Below, one piece after another: positions 56,657 to 64,000 of a stretch of DNA of 64,000 bases. A program made the position numbers and the translations under genes. Origin of the DNA: Acidovorax benzenivorans. GTDB lineage: Bacteria > Pseudomonadota > Gammaproteobacteria > Burkholderiales > Burkholderiaceae_C. Position 1 is the stretch's first letter. The number at the start of each line of letters is the position of its first letter. The DNA is taken from contig NZ_JAPCKI010000005.1 in assembly GCF_028680575.1 (NCBI RefSeq), positions 1 to 64,000 on the forward strand. The letters run 5' to 3'. Below the pieces are notes generated by a model. The model searched no databases, was not told where the DNA came from, and saw only the letters and a list, made by a program, of their open reading frames with translations.

Positions 56657-57163
56657 ATGAACGCTTTTCATTTCCTCAAGACCTGTACCGCCCTCGCGGC
56701 TGCCTCTGTGCTGCTGGTCGCCTGTGGCGGCGGCAATGACGACGACCCGACACCCAGCAATGAGCCCGGTGTGCTCACGGTGAGCAACGCCACCATCGAT
56801 GGCCTGAATGGCATCTATGGCAACGGCGCACTCAACCTCACCGAGGTGGACAAGAAGAACCCTGTCGGGTCGGTGCCGGAGCTGTGCACCTTCCGTTTTG
56901 ACGGCGCCAACAAGGTGGGCTCGTCCGCCACGGCCTTTGGCGATATCCGTTACCGCCCCGACGCCACCAGCCTGCACCAGGTGTTCCTGACGTTTGATGG
57001 CAAGGAATACGGCAGCGGCGAACCCACCGACACCGCCGTGGTGCGCGAAAGCGACCAGGTGCGGTTCACCAGCAAGACGCTGACGGCCTCGGACGGATCT
57101 GGCGCCACGCTCCGCGTGAGTGGCATCGTGCCCATGCGCCCCAACCGTCCTTTGGGCTGCTGA
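56657..57163 (+). CDS. Small lipoprotein of unknown function
   Basis: 168-residue lipoprotein. The lipobox LLVAC is followed by GGGNDDDPTPSN, a flexible acidic linker. The mature domain of about 130 residues is beta-rich (VSNATIDGLNGIYGNG, FTSKTLTASDGSGATLRVSG) with two cysteines, one of them the last residue. No family recognised. It is divergent from the LuxR-like regulator and ends at a clear terminator. Confidence 0.82.
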   Translation: MNAFHFLKTCTALAAASVLLVACGGGNDDDPTPSNEPGVLTVSNATIDGLNGIYGNGALNLTEVDKKNPVGSVPELCTFRFDGANKVGSSATAFGDIRYRPDATSLHQVFLTFDGKEYGSGEPTDTAVVRESDQVRFTSKTLTASDGSGATLRVSGIVPMRPNRPLGC

Positions 57164-57221
57164 GTCCGCGTTTCGACCCCTCTCATTGCTTGCCTTCCTC
57201 CCCGGCCCCTTCGGCCGGTTC

Positions 57222-57254
57222 AGCCCCTGTTGCGATAACTGCAGGGGCTTTTTT
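57222..57254 (+). terminator. Rho-independent terminator after small lipoprotein gene
   Basis: AGCCCCTG / CAGGGGCT stem of 8 bp with a 12-base loop, running directly into TTTTTT. Confidence 0.92.
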
Positions 57255-57400
57255 ATGGCGCATGGGCAGGGTGCGGGTTGCCCCGCACGCTCTTCGCACT
57301 TGCATGCTGCGCGCTCTCGGTGCGTGCAAGGGTTTGCTGGCGGCACAATGTGCCGGTGCGTGTGCGGCGCTGTCGTCGCGTCGCACGCCATCCGTCGCCC

Positions 57401-57751
57401 ATGCCTGCACAACCCCCTGACCCATCCATTGTGGTGTGGCTGCATCCCGAAGCACCCGCCAAGCCGGCCGAAGGTGCGCCTTGCAATGGCTGTGGTCTGT
57501 GCTGCCTGGCAGAGCCTTGCCCTCTGGGTGTACTGGTCTCGCGTCGCCGCCGGGGCGCCTGCGTGGCCCTGCGCTGGAGCGATGCGGACCAGCGCTACTG
57601 GTGCGGCATGGTGGCCGACCCGGCTGGGGTGACGGGGCTCACCCACCCCTGGGCAGTGCGTGCCATGTCGGCGCTGGCGCGGCGCTGGATCGCATCGGGT
57701 GTGGGTTGCGATGCGCGGCTGGACGTGCAGGCTGCGCCGCCTAGTCGTTAG
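57401..57751 (+). CDS. Cysteine-rich protein of unknown function
   Basis: 116 residues with a cluster C-x2-C-x2-C-C-x4-C (CNGCGLCCLAEPC) and four more cysteines (including GACVAL, YWCGMV and GVGCDARL). The pattern resembles zinc- or iron-sulfur-binding proteins of the YkgJ type, but it is too short for a firm match. Start chosen at MPAQPPDPS. It stands alone, 237 bases after the lipoprotein gene. Repeat copy I begins nine bases after its stop codon. Confidence 0.75.
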   Translation: MPAQPPDPSIVVWLHPEAPAKPAEGAPCNGCGLCCLAEPCPLGVLVSRRRRGACVALRWSDADQRYWCGMVADPAGVTGLTHPWAVRAMSALARRWIASGVGCDARLDVQAAPPSR

Positions 57752-57760
57752 TCGAGGTAG

Positions 57761-57826
57761 ATTGCTATAAAAATAATAGCTATTAAGACATATCCTAAGG
57801 GCGCAAGCAGTCGATTTGACTGAAGT
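57761..57826 (+). repeat. Dispersed double-hairpin repeat, copy I
   Basis: ATTGCTATAAAAATAATAGC, then TAAGGGCGCAAGCAG, TCGATTTGACTGAAG. It fills the gap between the Cys-rich gene and the convergent ctlX and stops two bases short of the ctlX stop codon. Confidence 0.85.
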
Positions 57827-57827
57827 T

Positions 57828-58766
57828 TCACACCCTGGCACTGCGCCGTGCCAGGTGCACGCCCGCCAGCATGCAGCGCACCGATCCACCCGCCAGTTCG
57901 ATGGTTGGCACGTTCAGCGGCAGCAAGCGGGCGCTTTGCTCGATGGTGGCCCGCTGCGCCGGTGTGAGGCTGGCAGCGGCGCGCGCCGACAGCGCCAGCA
58001 CCCGGCCCTGGGTGCCTGAGAGCTCCAGCGCGTTGCCGGCAAATTCTCTGATCTGGTGGGGGCTCAGGGCGATGACCTCGCGGCCCGTCTCGCGCAGGCG
58101 CTCGCACACGGCAGAGCGGCGCGCAGGGTCGGTGATCATGTGAAAGCCCCCCAGCGCAAACGCGGTGCCGATGCAGAGCATCACGTTGGTGTGGTAGCAA
58201 GGCTGACCACCCTCGTCCGCTGTGGCGAAGGCCATGGGCTCGTAGTTGAAGTGCGTGCAAAAGCGCTCCAGGGCCACGGGATCGGCGCGGTGGGATTGCG
58301 CGGTGTAGGCAATGCGGCCGATGTGGTCCAGGACCATGGCGCCCGTGCCTTCCAGAAACATGCCGTCGGCCTCCAGCCCCGAGTAGTCGATCACGTCCTG
58401 CACGCGATATTCGGCCTTGAGCAGCTCGATGACATCGCTGCGCCGCTCGCGCCGCCGGTTCCTGGCGTACATGGGGTAGATCGCCACATGGCCGCCCGCG
58501 TGGGTGGAGAACCAGTTGTTGGGGAACACTGCGTCGGGCGTGTCGTGCTCGCCGGAGTCGTCGAACAGGTGCACGCGCACACCGGCGTCCTCCAACTGCG
58601 CCGCAGCAGCAGTGACCTCGGCAAACGCGCGGCGCGAGGTGTCGCTGGCGGCAGGCTGCGCGGTGCGCACCTGAAAGGCGTTGTCGGCAGCGGTTTCGGG
58701 GTTGGGGTGAAAGCGGTGCGGGCGCACCATCACAACGGCGCTGGGGGCTTGGACTGAGGCATGCAT
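57828..58766 (-). CDS. ctlX: Citrulline utilisation hydrolase CtlX (arginine-deiminase superfamily)
   Basis: 312-residue amidinotransferase-fold hydrolase. Substrate-site segments are VFPNNWFSTH, MVLDHIGRIAYTAQSHRAD and HTNVMLCIGTAFAL; the catalytic cysteine is in GGSVRCMLAGVHL near the C-terminus. It matches the CtlX family, proposed to act on citrulline or a related ureido/guanidino compound. It is divergent from an Lrp-type regulator, which probably controls it. The C-terminus ends at repeat copy I. Confidence 0.9.
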   Translation of the reverse strand: MHASVQAPSAVVMVRPHRFHPNPETAADNAFQVRTAQPAASDTSRRAFAEVTAAAAQLEDAGVRVHLFDDSGEHDTPDAVFPNNWFSTHAGGHVAIYPMYARNRRRERRSDVIELLKAEYRVQDVIDYSGLEADGMFLEGTGAMVLDHIGRIAYTAQSHRADPVALERFCTHFNYEPMAFATADEGGQPCYHTNVMLCIGTAFALGGFHMITDPARRSAVCERLRETGREVIALSPHQIREFAGNALELSGTQGRVLALSARAAASLTPAQRATIEQSARLLPLNVPTIELAGGSVRCMLAGVHLARRSARV

Positions 58767-58844
58767 GGCGAGGTGGTGTGTGAAAGAACAGGGAAGGAGT
58801 TCCAGAATTTTCTTGGCAGACCCCGCTATCCCCTAGCCTCAGAA

Positions 58845-58881
58845 TTGGTCAAAATGACTGGTAAATTGCCGTTCTGCCAGT
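58845..58881. promoter_or_regulatory. Candidate Lrp-type operator region between ctlX and lrp-like gene
   Basis: GTCAAAATGAC is a small perfect dyad. ACTGG (58857-58861) and CCAGT (58877-58881) are a second inverted pair, overlapping it. The AT-rich block sits just upstream of the regulator start and is probably an autoregulatory site. Confidence 0.5.
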
Positions 58882-58894
58882 TTTGAAACCCACT

Positions 58895-59326
58895 ATGACC
58901 AAGCTCGACGACACCGACCGCGAAATCATCAGCATCTTGCGCGCCGACGCGCGCACCCCTGTGGCCACGCTGGCGCAAAAGCTGCGCGTGTCGCGCGGCA
59001 CGGTGCAGAACCGCCTGCACAAGATGGAGGAGAGCGGCGTCATCACCGGCTACACCGTGCGCCTGCGGCCCGACTCCGAGCCCCAGCGCATCCGCGCCTG
59101 GATGAGCATTGCGGTGGAGGGCAATGCCGCCCCCGCCGTCATCCGCGCGCTGCGCGGCGAGCCCACGGTGGGTACGCTGCACACCACCAATGGCCGCTGG
59201 GACATCGTGGCCGAGGTGCGCGCTGAGAGCCTGGAGGCGTTTGACGCGGCACTGGGCCGCATTCGCCTCACGCCCGGTATTGCGAACACCGAAACCAGCA
59301 TTCTGTTGTCCACGTACAAGGCTTGA
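58895..59326 (+). CDS. Lrp/AsnC-family transcriptional regulator
   Basis: 143-residue feast/famine regulator. The N-terminal winged helix-turn-helix (LDDTDREIISILRADARTPV, LAQKLRVSRGTVQNRL) is followed by the RAM effector domain (about 65-140: TLHTTNGRWDIVAEVRAESL, GIANTETSILLSTYKA). Start at ATG 58895; a TTG four codons upstream is possible. Divergent from ctlX, with dyads between them. A guanidino or ureido amino acid is the likely effector. Confidence 0.93.
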   Translation: MTKLDDTDREIISILRADARTPVATLAQKLRVSRGTVQNRLHKMEESGVITGYTVRLRPDSEPQRIRAWMSIAVEGNAAPAVIRALRGEPTVGTLHTTNGRWDIVAEVRAESLEAFDAALGRIRLTPGIANTETSILLSTYKA

Positions 59327-59451
59327 TACGGCGCGGTTGGCGCCGCCGCTGGCACCTGGGCGACAGCGGCTAGGGGTTTCCGCATGCCCTCGCGGCGCGG
59401 GCTGCAGTCCAATGGCGAAGTCTTTGTTTTTGTTTTTTCAGGAGCCCCGCC

Positions 59452-60414
59452 ATGCAACGTCGCCAGATCATCCAATGGGGAGCCGCCAGCCTCGCCGCCC
59501 CCGCATTCATGGCGCAGGCCCAGAGCTTTCCCAACAAGCCCATCAAGTTGGTCATCGCCTTCCCGGCCGGTGGCCCCACCGACATCACCATGCGGTCGCT
59601 GGCCGACAACGCCAGCAAGATCCTGGGCCAGCCCGTGATCGTGGAGAACAAGCCCGGTGCGGGTGGCACGCTGCCTGCGCAGGCCCTGCAAACCGTGCCT
59701 GCCGATGGCTACACGGTGGCGCAGATCCCACTGGGCGTGTTCCGCCTGCCCTACACCACCAAGATCAACTGGGACCCGGTCAAGGACATCAGCTACGTGC
59801 TCAACGTCACCGGTTATGCGTTTGGCCTGGTGGTGCCCGCCGATTCGCCCCTCAAGACCTGGACACACTTCGTGGCCTGGGCCAAGGCCAACCCTGGCAA
59901 GCTCAGCTACGGCTCCACCGGCACCATGACCAGCCCGCACCTGACCATGGAGCTCATCGCCCAGCAGCTGGGCCTGGAGTTGCTGCATGTGCCCTACAAG
60001 GGCAGTGCCGACCTCATGCAATCCATCCTGGGTGGGCAGATCATGGCGGCCGCCGACTCCACCGGCTTTGCGCCGCAAGTCGAGGCCGGCAAGCTGCGCG
60101 TGCTCAACACCTGGGGCGCCGAGCGCTTGGCCAAGTTCCCCGATGCGCCCACGCTCAAGGAGCTGGGCCTGAACCTGGTGCAGAACTCGCCCTTTGGCAT
60201 TGGCGCACCCAAGGGCACGCCCGACGCGGTGGTCAAGCGCCTGCATGATGCCTTCAAGCAGGCCATGGAGCAGGAAAGCTACCGCACGGCCCTGGCCCGC
60301 TACGACATGGTGCCCATGTACATGAGCACGTCGGCGTACAAGAAGTTTGCGCAGGATACGTTCACGCGCGAGAAGGCGCTGGTAGAGAAACTGGGCTTGG
60401 CCAAACCGACCTGA
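59452..60414 (+). CDS. Tripartite tricarboxylate transporter binding protein (Bug/TctC family)
   Basis: 320-residue periplasmic binding protein. A signal peptide with an RR pair (residues 1-24, AQAQS) suggests possible Tat export. The Bug family is clear from PIKLVIAFPAGGPTDITMR, VENKPGAGGTLPAQAL and VPYKGSADLMQSILGGQI. The ligand is a carboxylate or aromatic acid. No tctAB membrane genes are adjacent, as is common for the many orphan Bug proteins in this group. Confidence 0.94.
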   Translation: MQRRQIIQWGAASLAAPAFMAQAQSFPNKPIKLVIAFPAGGPTDITMRSLADNASKILGQPVIVENKPGAGGTLPAQALQTVPADGYTVAQIPLGVFRLPYTTKINWDPVKDISYVLNVTGYAFGLVVPADSPLKTWTHFVAWAKANPGKLSYGSTGTMTSPHLTMELIAQQLGLELLHVPYKGSADLMQSILGGQIMAAADSTGFAPQVEAGKLRVLNTWGAERLAKFPDAPTLKELGLNLVQNSPFGIGAPKGTPDAVVKRLHDAFKQAMEQESYRTALARYDMVPMYMSTSAYKKFAQDTFTREKALVEKLGLAKPT

Positions 60415-60486
60415 GGCCACTCCCTTCGGAGGGCGCAATGCGTTCCGTGTGATGATCCGCAGCATTGAACGGAACTCACACACGAT

Positions 60487-62004
60487 ATGGCATCCCCCTC
60501 CGACAGCATCAGCATGGCCCTGTTCTGCGACTTTGAAAACGTCGCCCTGGGCGTGCGCGATGCGCAGTACGAAAAGTTCGACATCAAGCCCATCCTGGAG
60601 CGCCTGCTGCTCAAGGGCTCCATCGTGGTCAAGAAGGCCTATTGCGACTGGGAGCGCTACAAGGGCTTCAAGGCCACCATGCACGAGGCGAATTTCGAGC
60701 TGATCGAGATCCCCCATGTGCGCCAGTCGGGCAAAAATTCGGCCGACATCCGCCTGGTGGTGGACGCGCTGGACCTCTGCTACACCAAGTCGCACGTCAA
60801 CACCTTCGTCATCATCAGCGGCGACTCGGACTTCTCGCCGCTGGTGTCCAAGCTGCGCGAGAACAACAAGCAGGTGATCGGTGTGGGCGTGAAGCAGTCC
60901 ACTTCGGACCTGCTCATCGCCAACTGCGACGAGTTCATCTTTTACGACGACCTGGTGCGTGAGAACCAGCGCGCCCAGGCCCGCCGCCAGACCCCGGGCA
61001 GCACCCCTCCACCCGCACCGCGCCGCAGCCCCGAAGAGGAGCGCAGCCGCAAGGAAACCCAGGATGCGCGCCGCACCCAGGGTGTGGAGCTGGCGGCCGA
61101 GACGTTTGAGGCCCTGCTGTCCGAGCGGGGCGACACCGGCAAGATCTGGGCGTCGGTGCTCAAAGAGGCTATCAAGCGCCGCAAGCCTGATTTCAGCGAA
61201 GGCCGTTATGGCTTCCGCACCTTTGGCAACCTGCTCGAAGAAGCGCAGGCGCGTGGGCTGCTGGAGTTTGGGCGCGATGAAAAATCGGGCGCGTATGTGT
61301 ACCGCAGCCATGGCCAGCCCAGCGCAGCGGCGGCGCCCGCGCGGCCCGATGGAGGCGGTGAGCGCGCCAACCAGGGCGGGGCCACGCGGCACGACTTTCA
61401 TGCGGTGGCGACAGCTCCTGAGTTGCGTTCTGACAGTGGCGAAGGGCAGGGCCCGTCGGGGCGGAACCGAGGGCGCCGCAGCGAGGGCGCGGACCGTCCA
61501 GACACGCGTCCCACGCAGCGCAACGAGTCGCGCAATGACGCGTACCCTGAGCCACAGGAGTCTGAGCAGACGGATGCTCCGTCAGAGCGCCCGGCCAGCC
61601 GCTATTTCAGCCAGCCCGTGGCCCCCGAGGTCGCGCCATTGGCGCAGGTGATCGAGGGAACCCCTGAGCAGGGTGCGCGCTCGGAGGCTTTGGAAGGCGC
61701 CGAGGCTGTTGCAGAGCAGATGCCTCCTGAGAACGATGAGGCCGAGCCTGTTGCTCCTCGCCGTGGCCGCGCCCGCAGTGGAGGTGGTGCCAAGCCAGCT
61801 GCTGGTTCCCCCAAGGCTGCCACCACGCCCCGAGCGCGCGGTACGCGTGCCGTGGTGGATGTTGGAGATGCCGCCGGTGCCGAGGCCTCAGCTTCTGCAA
61901 CCGAGGCCCCTGCTGCTGAGGCAGAAGGCGCGACACCCGCCAAGGCGGCCGCTGCGCGTCCACGCAGCCGGGCCCGCAAACCGGCAACCAAATCCGCCGA
62001 GTAA
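60487..62004 (+). CDS. NYN-domain ribonuclease-like protein with OST-HTH/LOTUS domain
   Basis: 505 residues. The N-terminal NYN/PIN-like nuclease domain (about 8-155) carries the acidic metal-site residues in ALFCDFENVALG, KNSADIRLVVDAL and VIISGDSDFSPLV. An OST-HTH/LOTUS RNA-binding domain follows (about 200-275: GKIWASVLKEAIKRRKPDFS, RTFGNLLEEAQARGLLEF). The last 230 residues are disordered, rich in Ala, Pro, Arg and Glu. Probably acts on RNA in the cytoplasm; the target is unknown. It starts 72 bases after the Bug gene. Confidence 0.93.
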   Translation: MASPSDSISMALFCDFENVALGVRDAQYEKFDIKPILERLLLKGSIVVKKAYCDWERYKGFKATMHEANFELIEIPHVRQSGKNSADIRLVVDALDLCYTKSHVNTFVIISGDSDFSPLVSKLRENNKQVIGVGVKQSTSDLLIANCDEFIFYDDLVRENQRAQARRQTPGSTPPPAPRRSPEEERSRKETQDARRTQGVELAAETFEALLSERGDTGKIWASVLKEAIKRRKPDFSEGRYGFRTFGNLLEEAQARGLLEFGRDEKSGAYVYRSHGQPSAAAAPARPDGGGERANQGGATRHDFHAVATAPELRSDSGEGQGPSGRNRGRRSEGADRPDTRPTQRNESRNDAYPEPQESEQTDAPSERPASRYFSQPVAPEVAPLAQVIEGTPEQGARSEALEGAEAVAEQMPPENDEAEPVAPRRGRARSGGGAKPAAGSPKAATTPRARGTRAVVDVGDAAGAEASASATEAPAAEAEGATPAKAAAARPRSRARKPATKSAE

Positions 62005-62007
62005 GGG

Positions 62008-63066
62008 CTATCGGCCCGCTGCGGTCGCTGAGCGCCGCAGCGACAGCCTTTCCCGCACTTCTTCGTAACGCGGGGGAGTGCAGCCCGCCCGCTCCACACA
62101 GTGGCTGGCGCTGGCCAGCGCATGGTGCAGCACGGCGCGCAACCGGGCTTCCGTGACGGGCGCAGTCAGGCCACCTGTGCGCAGAGCCAACGTTTCTTCA
62201 CCACGCTCGGGCCCTGCCAGCAAGCCGGTGATCAAGCCCGCCAAAAAACAATCGCCCGCACCCACCGTGTCCACCACCGTGATCGGCGCCTCCTCGCGCG
62301 CATGCACGGCCAGCCCGTCGCGCTGCAGCAGCCAGGCACCATCCGGCCCCAGCGTGAGGGCTAGCCATTGCGGCTGCGTCTGTTGTTGCAAATAGTGGGC
62401 GCGCTCCAGGGCATTGGCGCCCGGAATGCCCAGCGCCTCCAGGTCATCGTCGCTCACCTTGATGAGGTGGGCGTGCTGCAGGGCGGCCATCACATTGGCG
62501 CGGTAGGCGTCGGCATCGTCCACGGCTGACAGGCGCAGGTTGGCATCCACCACCACCATGCGGCCCGCTGCGCGCTGTGCCGCCAGCCAGGGTTGGTAGA
62601 TGGCGGCGTCCTGCGCCATCAGCGCCAGGCAGCCCGTGGCCACCACCTGCAGGTGGGGCTGGGCCGCGCACGCGGCAATGAGCGCATCGGCCGTCACCTG
62701 GCGGTCGGCCACGCCGTCGCGGTAGAAGCTGTAGCTGGCTTTGCCCTCGGCATCCAGCGCGGCCAGCGCCAGCGCGCTGGGCTCACGCACAGGCGTGGGG
62801 GAGGCCAGGGCCACGCCCGCATCGTGCAGGCCGCGCGCCAGTTGTCGCCCCAGCAGGTCGCCCGACAGCGGGTTGAGGTACAGCGTGCCCACGCCCTGCA
62901 GGCCCAGCGCGCGCGTGAGGTTGTAGACCGCGCCGCCCGCGCAGGGCTTGAGTCGGCCATCGGGCTCTTCGATCAGGTCAAACAGGGCCTCGCCCGCCGT
63001 GGCCACACGCAGCGGCGGTGCCGTGTGGGCGTGGCTGGAGTTGGCGGATTGGATAGGGAAAACCAT
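62008..63066 (-). CDS. PfkB-family sugar kinase (fructokinase-like)
   Basis: 352-residue ribokinase-family kinase. Substrate motif CAGGAVYNLTRAL near the N-terminus; PfkB signature VVDTVGAGDCFLAGLITG with the catalytic Asp near residue 265. The divergent gene encodes a fructose-type ABC binding protein, so fructose is the best guess for the substrate. The gene stops three bases after the NYN stop codon, in convergent orientation. Start at MVFPIQSANS, immediately beside the shared operator. Confidence 0.92.
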   Translation of the reverse strand: MVFPIQSANSSHAHTAPPLRVATAGEALFDLIEEPDGRLKPCAGGAVYNLTRALGLQGVGTLYLNPLSGDLLGRQLARGLHDAGVALASPTPVREPSALALAALDAEGKASYSFYRDGVADRQVTADALIAACAAQPHLQVVATGCLALMAQDAAIYQPWLAAQRAAGRMVVVDANLRLSAVDDADAYRANVMAALQHAHLIKVSDDDLEALGIPGANALERAHYLQQQTQPQWLALTLGPDGAWLLQRDGLAVHAREEAPITVVDTVGAGDCFLAGLITGLLAGPERGEETLALRTGGLTAPVTEARLRAVLHHALASASHCVERAGCTPPRYEEVRERLSLRRSATAAGR

Positions 63067-63108
63067 AAGTAAATCCACTTGATTTATTAACTTGTCGGCC
63101 ACTATAGT
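63067..63108. promoter_or_regulatory. Divergent promoter/operator of sugar kinase and binding protein genes
   Basis: AAGTAAAT (63067-63074) and ATTAACTT form an imperfect dyad spanning 63067-63093. For the plus strand, TTGATT (63079-63084) and TATAGT (63103-63108) make a -35/-10 pair with an 18-bp spacer. The dyad covers the -35 element and touches the kinase start codon, as expected for a repressor site. Confidence 0.55.
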
Positions 63109-63202
63109 TCGATCCCATCCACCCGACAAGAGTGGTTCACCTGCCAGCCGCGCAGCACGGGGCCGACAGGAATCTGCCATCCCAAAACCCGGAGACAACG
63201 CC

Positions 63203-64000
63203 ATGCAACGCACCCCCGCCTTCGCGCTTTCTGCCCTTGCCCTCACCGGCGCCCTTGCCGGTGGCCTGGCCCAGGCACAGACGTCCGAGCCCGTGATCGG
63301 CCTCATCACCAAGACCGAGACCAACCCCTTCTTCGTGAAGATGAAAGAAGGCGCCACGGCCGAGGCCAAGAAGCTCGGCGCCAAGCTGGTGTCTGCTGCT
63401 GGTAAGACCGATGGCGACAACGCGGGCCAGGTCACGGCCATGGAAAACCTGATGGCCGCAGGCGCCAAGACCATCCTCATCACCCCCAGTGATGCCAAGG
63501 CCATCGTCCCCGCCATCAAGAAGGCCCAGGCCAAGGGCGTGATGGTGATTGCGCTGGACAGCCCTACCGAGCCCGTGGACGCCACCGACGCCCTGTTTGC
63601 CACCGACAACTACAAGGCGGGCGAGCTGATCGGCCAGTACGCCAAGGCCGCCGCTGCGGGCAAGAAGCCCGTGATCGCCACGCTGGACCTGTTCCCCGGC
63701 CATCCGGTCGGCGCGCAGCGGCACAACGGTTTTCTGAAAGGCTTTGGTTTGCAGGCGAATGACGCCAAGAGCAACGAGCTGTCACGCCCCGCCGAAGTGG
63801 TCTGCATGGCCGACAGCTTTGGCGACCGCGCCAAGGGCCAGACCGGCATGGAAAACTGCCTGCAGAAGAACCCCGACATCAACATCGTCTACACCATCAA
63901 CGAGCCCGCCGCCGCCGGTGCCTACAACGCGCTCAAGGCCGCTGGCAAGGAGAAGAATGTGCTCATCGTCTCGGTAGACGGTGGCTGCGCGGGCATTGCC
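63203..64000 (+). CDS. Sugar ABC transporter periplasmic binding protein (FrcB-like), cut by window end
   Basis: First 266 residues. Signal peptide (residues 1-25, AQAQT) and the type I sugar-binding fold: IGLITKTETNPFFVKMKEGA, ENLMAAGAKTILITPSD, ALFATDNYKAGELIGQYA and VYTINEPAAAGAYNAL. It most resembles FrcB, the fructose/ribose/mannose-type receptor. GGAGAC precedes the ATG. The missing end and the permease and ATPase genes are probably just beyond the window. It is divergent from a PfkB kinase gene, together suggesting fructose uptake and phosphorylation. Confidence 0.9.
   Translation, partial: MQRTPAFALSALALTGALAGGLAQAQTSEPVIGLITKTETNPFFVKMKEGATAEAKKLGAKLVSAAGKTDGDNAGQVTAMENLMAAGAKTILITPSDAKAIVPAIKKAQAKGVMVIALDSPTEPVDATDALFATDNYKAGELIGQYAKAAAAGKKPVIATLDLFPGHPVGAQRHNGFLKGFGLQANDAKSNELSRPAEVVCMADSFGDRAKGQTGMENCLQKNPDINIVYTINEPAAAGAYNALKAAGKEKNVLIVSVDGGCAGIA

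Noticed and set aside
55074..56660. Open frame of about 530 codons on the plus strand opposite LuxR-like copy 2
   Set aside because: Gln/Arg/His-rich composition and no motif. The regulator on the minus strand has a paralogue and conserved features.
50200..56700. The IPTL region considered as a genomic island
   Set aside because: No integrase, tRNA or transposase and no direct flanking repeats. Composition is similar to the rest of the window, so transfer is not supported by what is visible.
59327..59451. Search for a small gene or RNA between the Lrp-like and Bug genes
   Set aside because: Only 125 bases, no hairpin with T-run and no open frame with a ribosome site. It most likely holds just the promoter of the binding-protein gene.

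Overview
The window is GC-rich chromosomal DNA with almost wall-to-wall genes. It looks like a member of the Comamonadaceae (Burkholderiales), most like Acidovorax. The basis is the beta-proteobacterial 5S rRNA tail, the gene content (LiuR-controlled leucine catabolism, Bug/TctC-type binding protein, IPTL-CTERM proteins, an AcrB-type pump) and short dispersed repeats that I recall from this family. No genome comparison could be run, so the genus is an inference. I saw no tRNA genes, insertion sequences, phage genes, integrases or CRISPR arrays.

Layout. 1-120: end of an rRNA operon (5S tail plus terminator). 185-10388: an acyl-CoA/leucine catabolism block with LiuR, two LiuR-type operators, a thioesterase, isovaleryl-CoA dehydrogenase, carbonic anhydrase, AceK, a thiolase, a short-chain reductase and a second acyl-CoA dehydrogenase. 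10494-16749: two convergent hybrid sensor kinases, a NarL-type response regulator and a divergent lipoprotein gene. 16895-23124: mixed small genes (CsgG-like lipoprotein, DUF2237, DUF421, DUF4197, YchJ, HAD hydrolase, GST, AraC regulator). 23222-32844: acyl-CoA synthetase followed by liuB, liuC, liuD and liuE with unrelated genes between them. 32886-38875: a tripartite RND efflux operon. 39084-44122: YbaK, DUF1289, DsbA-like isomerase, MHS transporter, a small membrane protein and an amino-acid binding protein. 44333-50209: a giant fused UvrA of 1958 residues. 50243-56345: two tandem modules, each a LuxR-like regulator gene followed by a gene for a secreted protein with an IPTL-type C-terminus. 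56657-62004: lipoprotein, Cys-rich protein, CtlX with an Lrp regulator, a Bug binding protein and a NYN/LOTUS RNA-binding protein. 62008-64000: a PfkB sugar kinase divergent from a sugar ABC binding protein cut by the window edge.

How the genes work together. liuA (isovaleryl-CoA to methylcrotonyl-CoA), liuB plus liuD (biotin-dependent carboxylation), liuC (hydration), liuE (HMG-CoA cleavage) and the thiolase form a complete route from isovaleryl-CoA to acetyl-CoA. AceK would then set the split between the TCA cycle and the glyoxylate shunt for growth on that acetyl-CoA, and carbonic anhydrase supplies bicarbonate for the carboxylase.

The most interesting non-gene signals are these. (1) A roughly 65-bp double-hairpin repeat occurs about nine times. 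It makes gene ends, gene starts, a linker inside liuB and the junction of the fused UvrA. (2) The sequence CCATTCCCCCAAGGG lies at the same distance upstream of both IPTL-type genes. (3) A perfect 17-bp inverted repeat brackets the ribosome binding site and start codon of liuD, preceded by a decoy copy of the liuD N-terminus. (4) A roughly 164-bp imperfect palindrome lies at 42490-42652. Gene functions rest on recognised motifs and remembered family features; no database search was possible.
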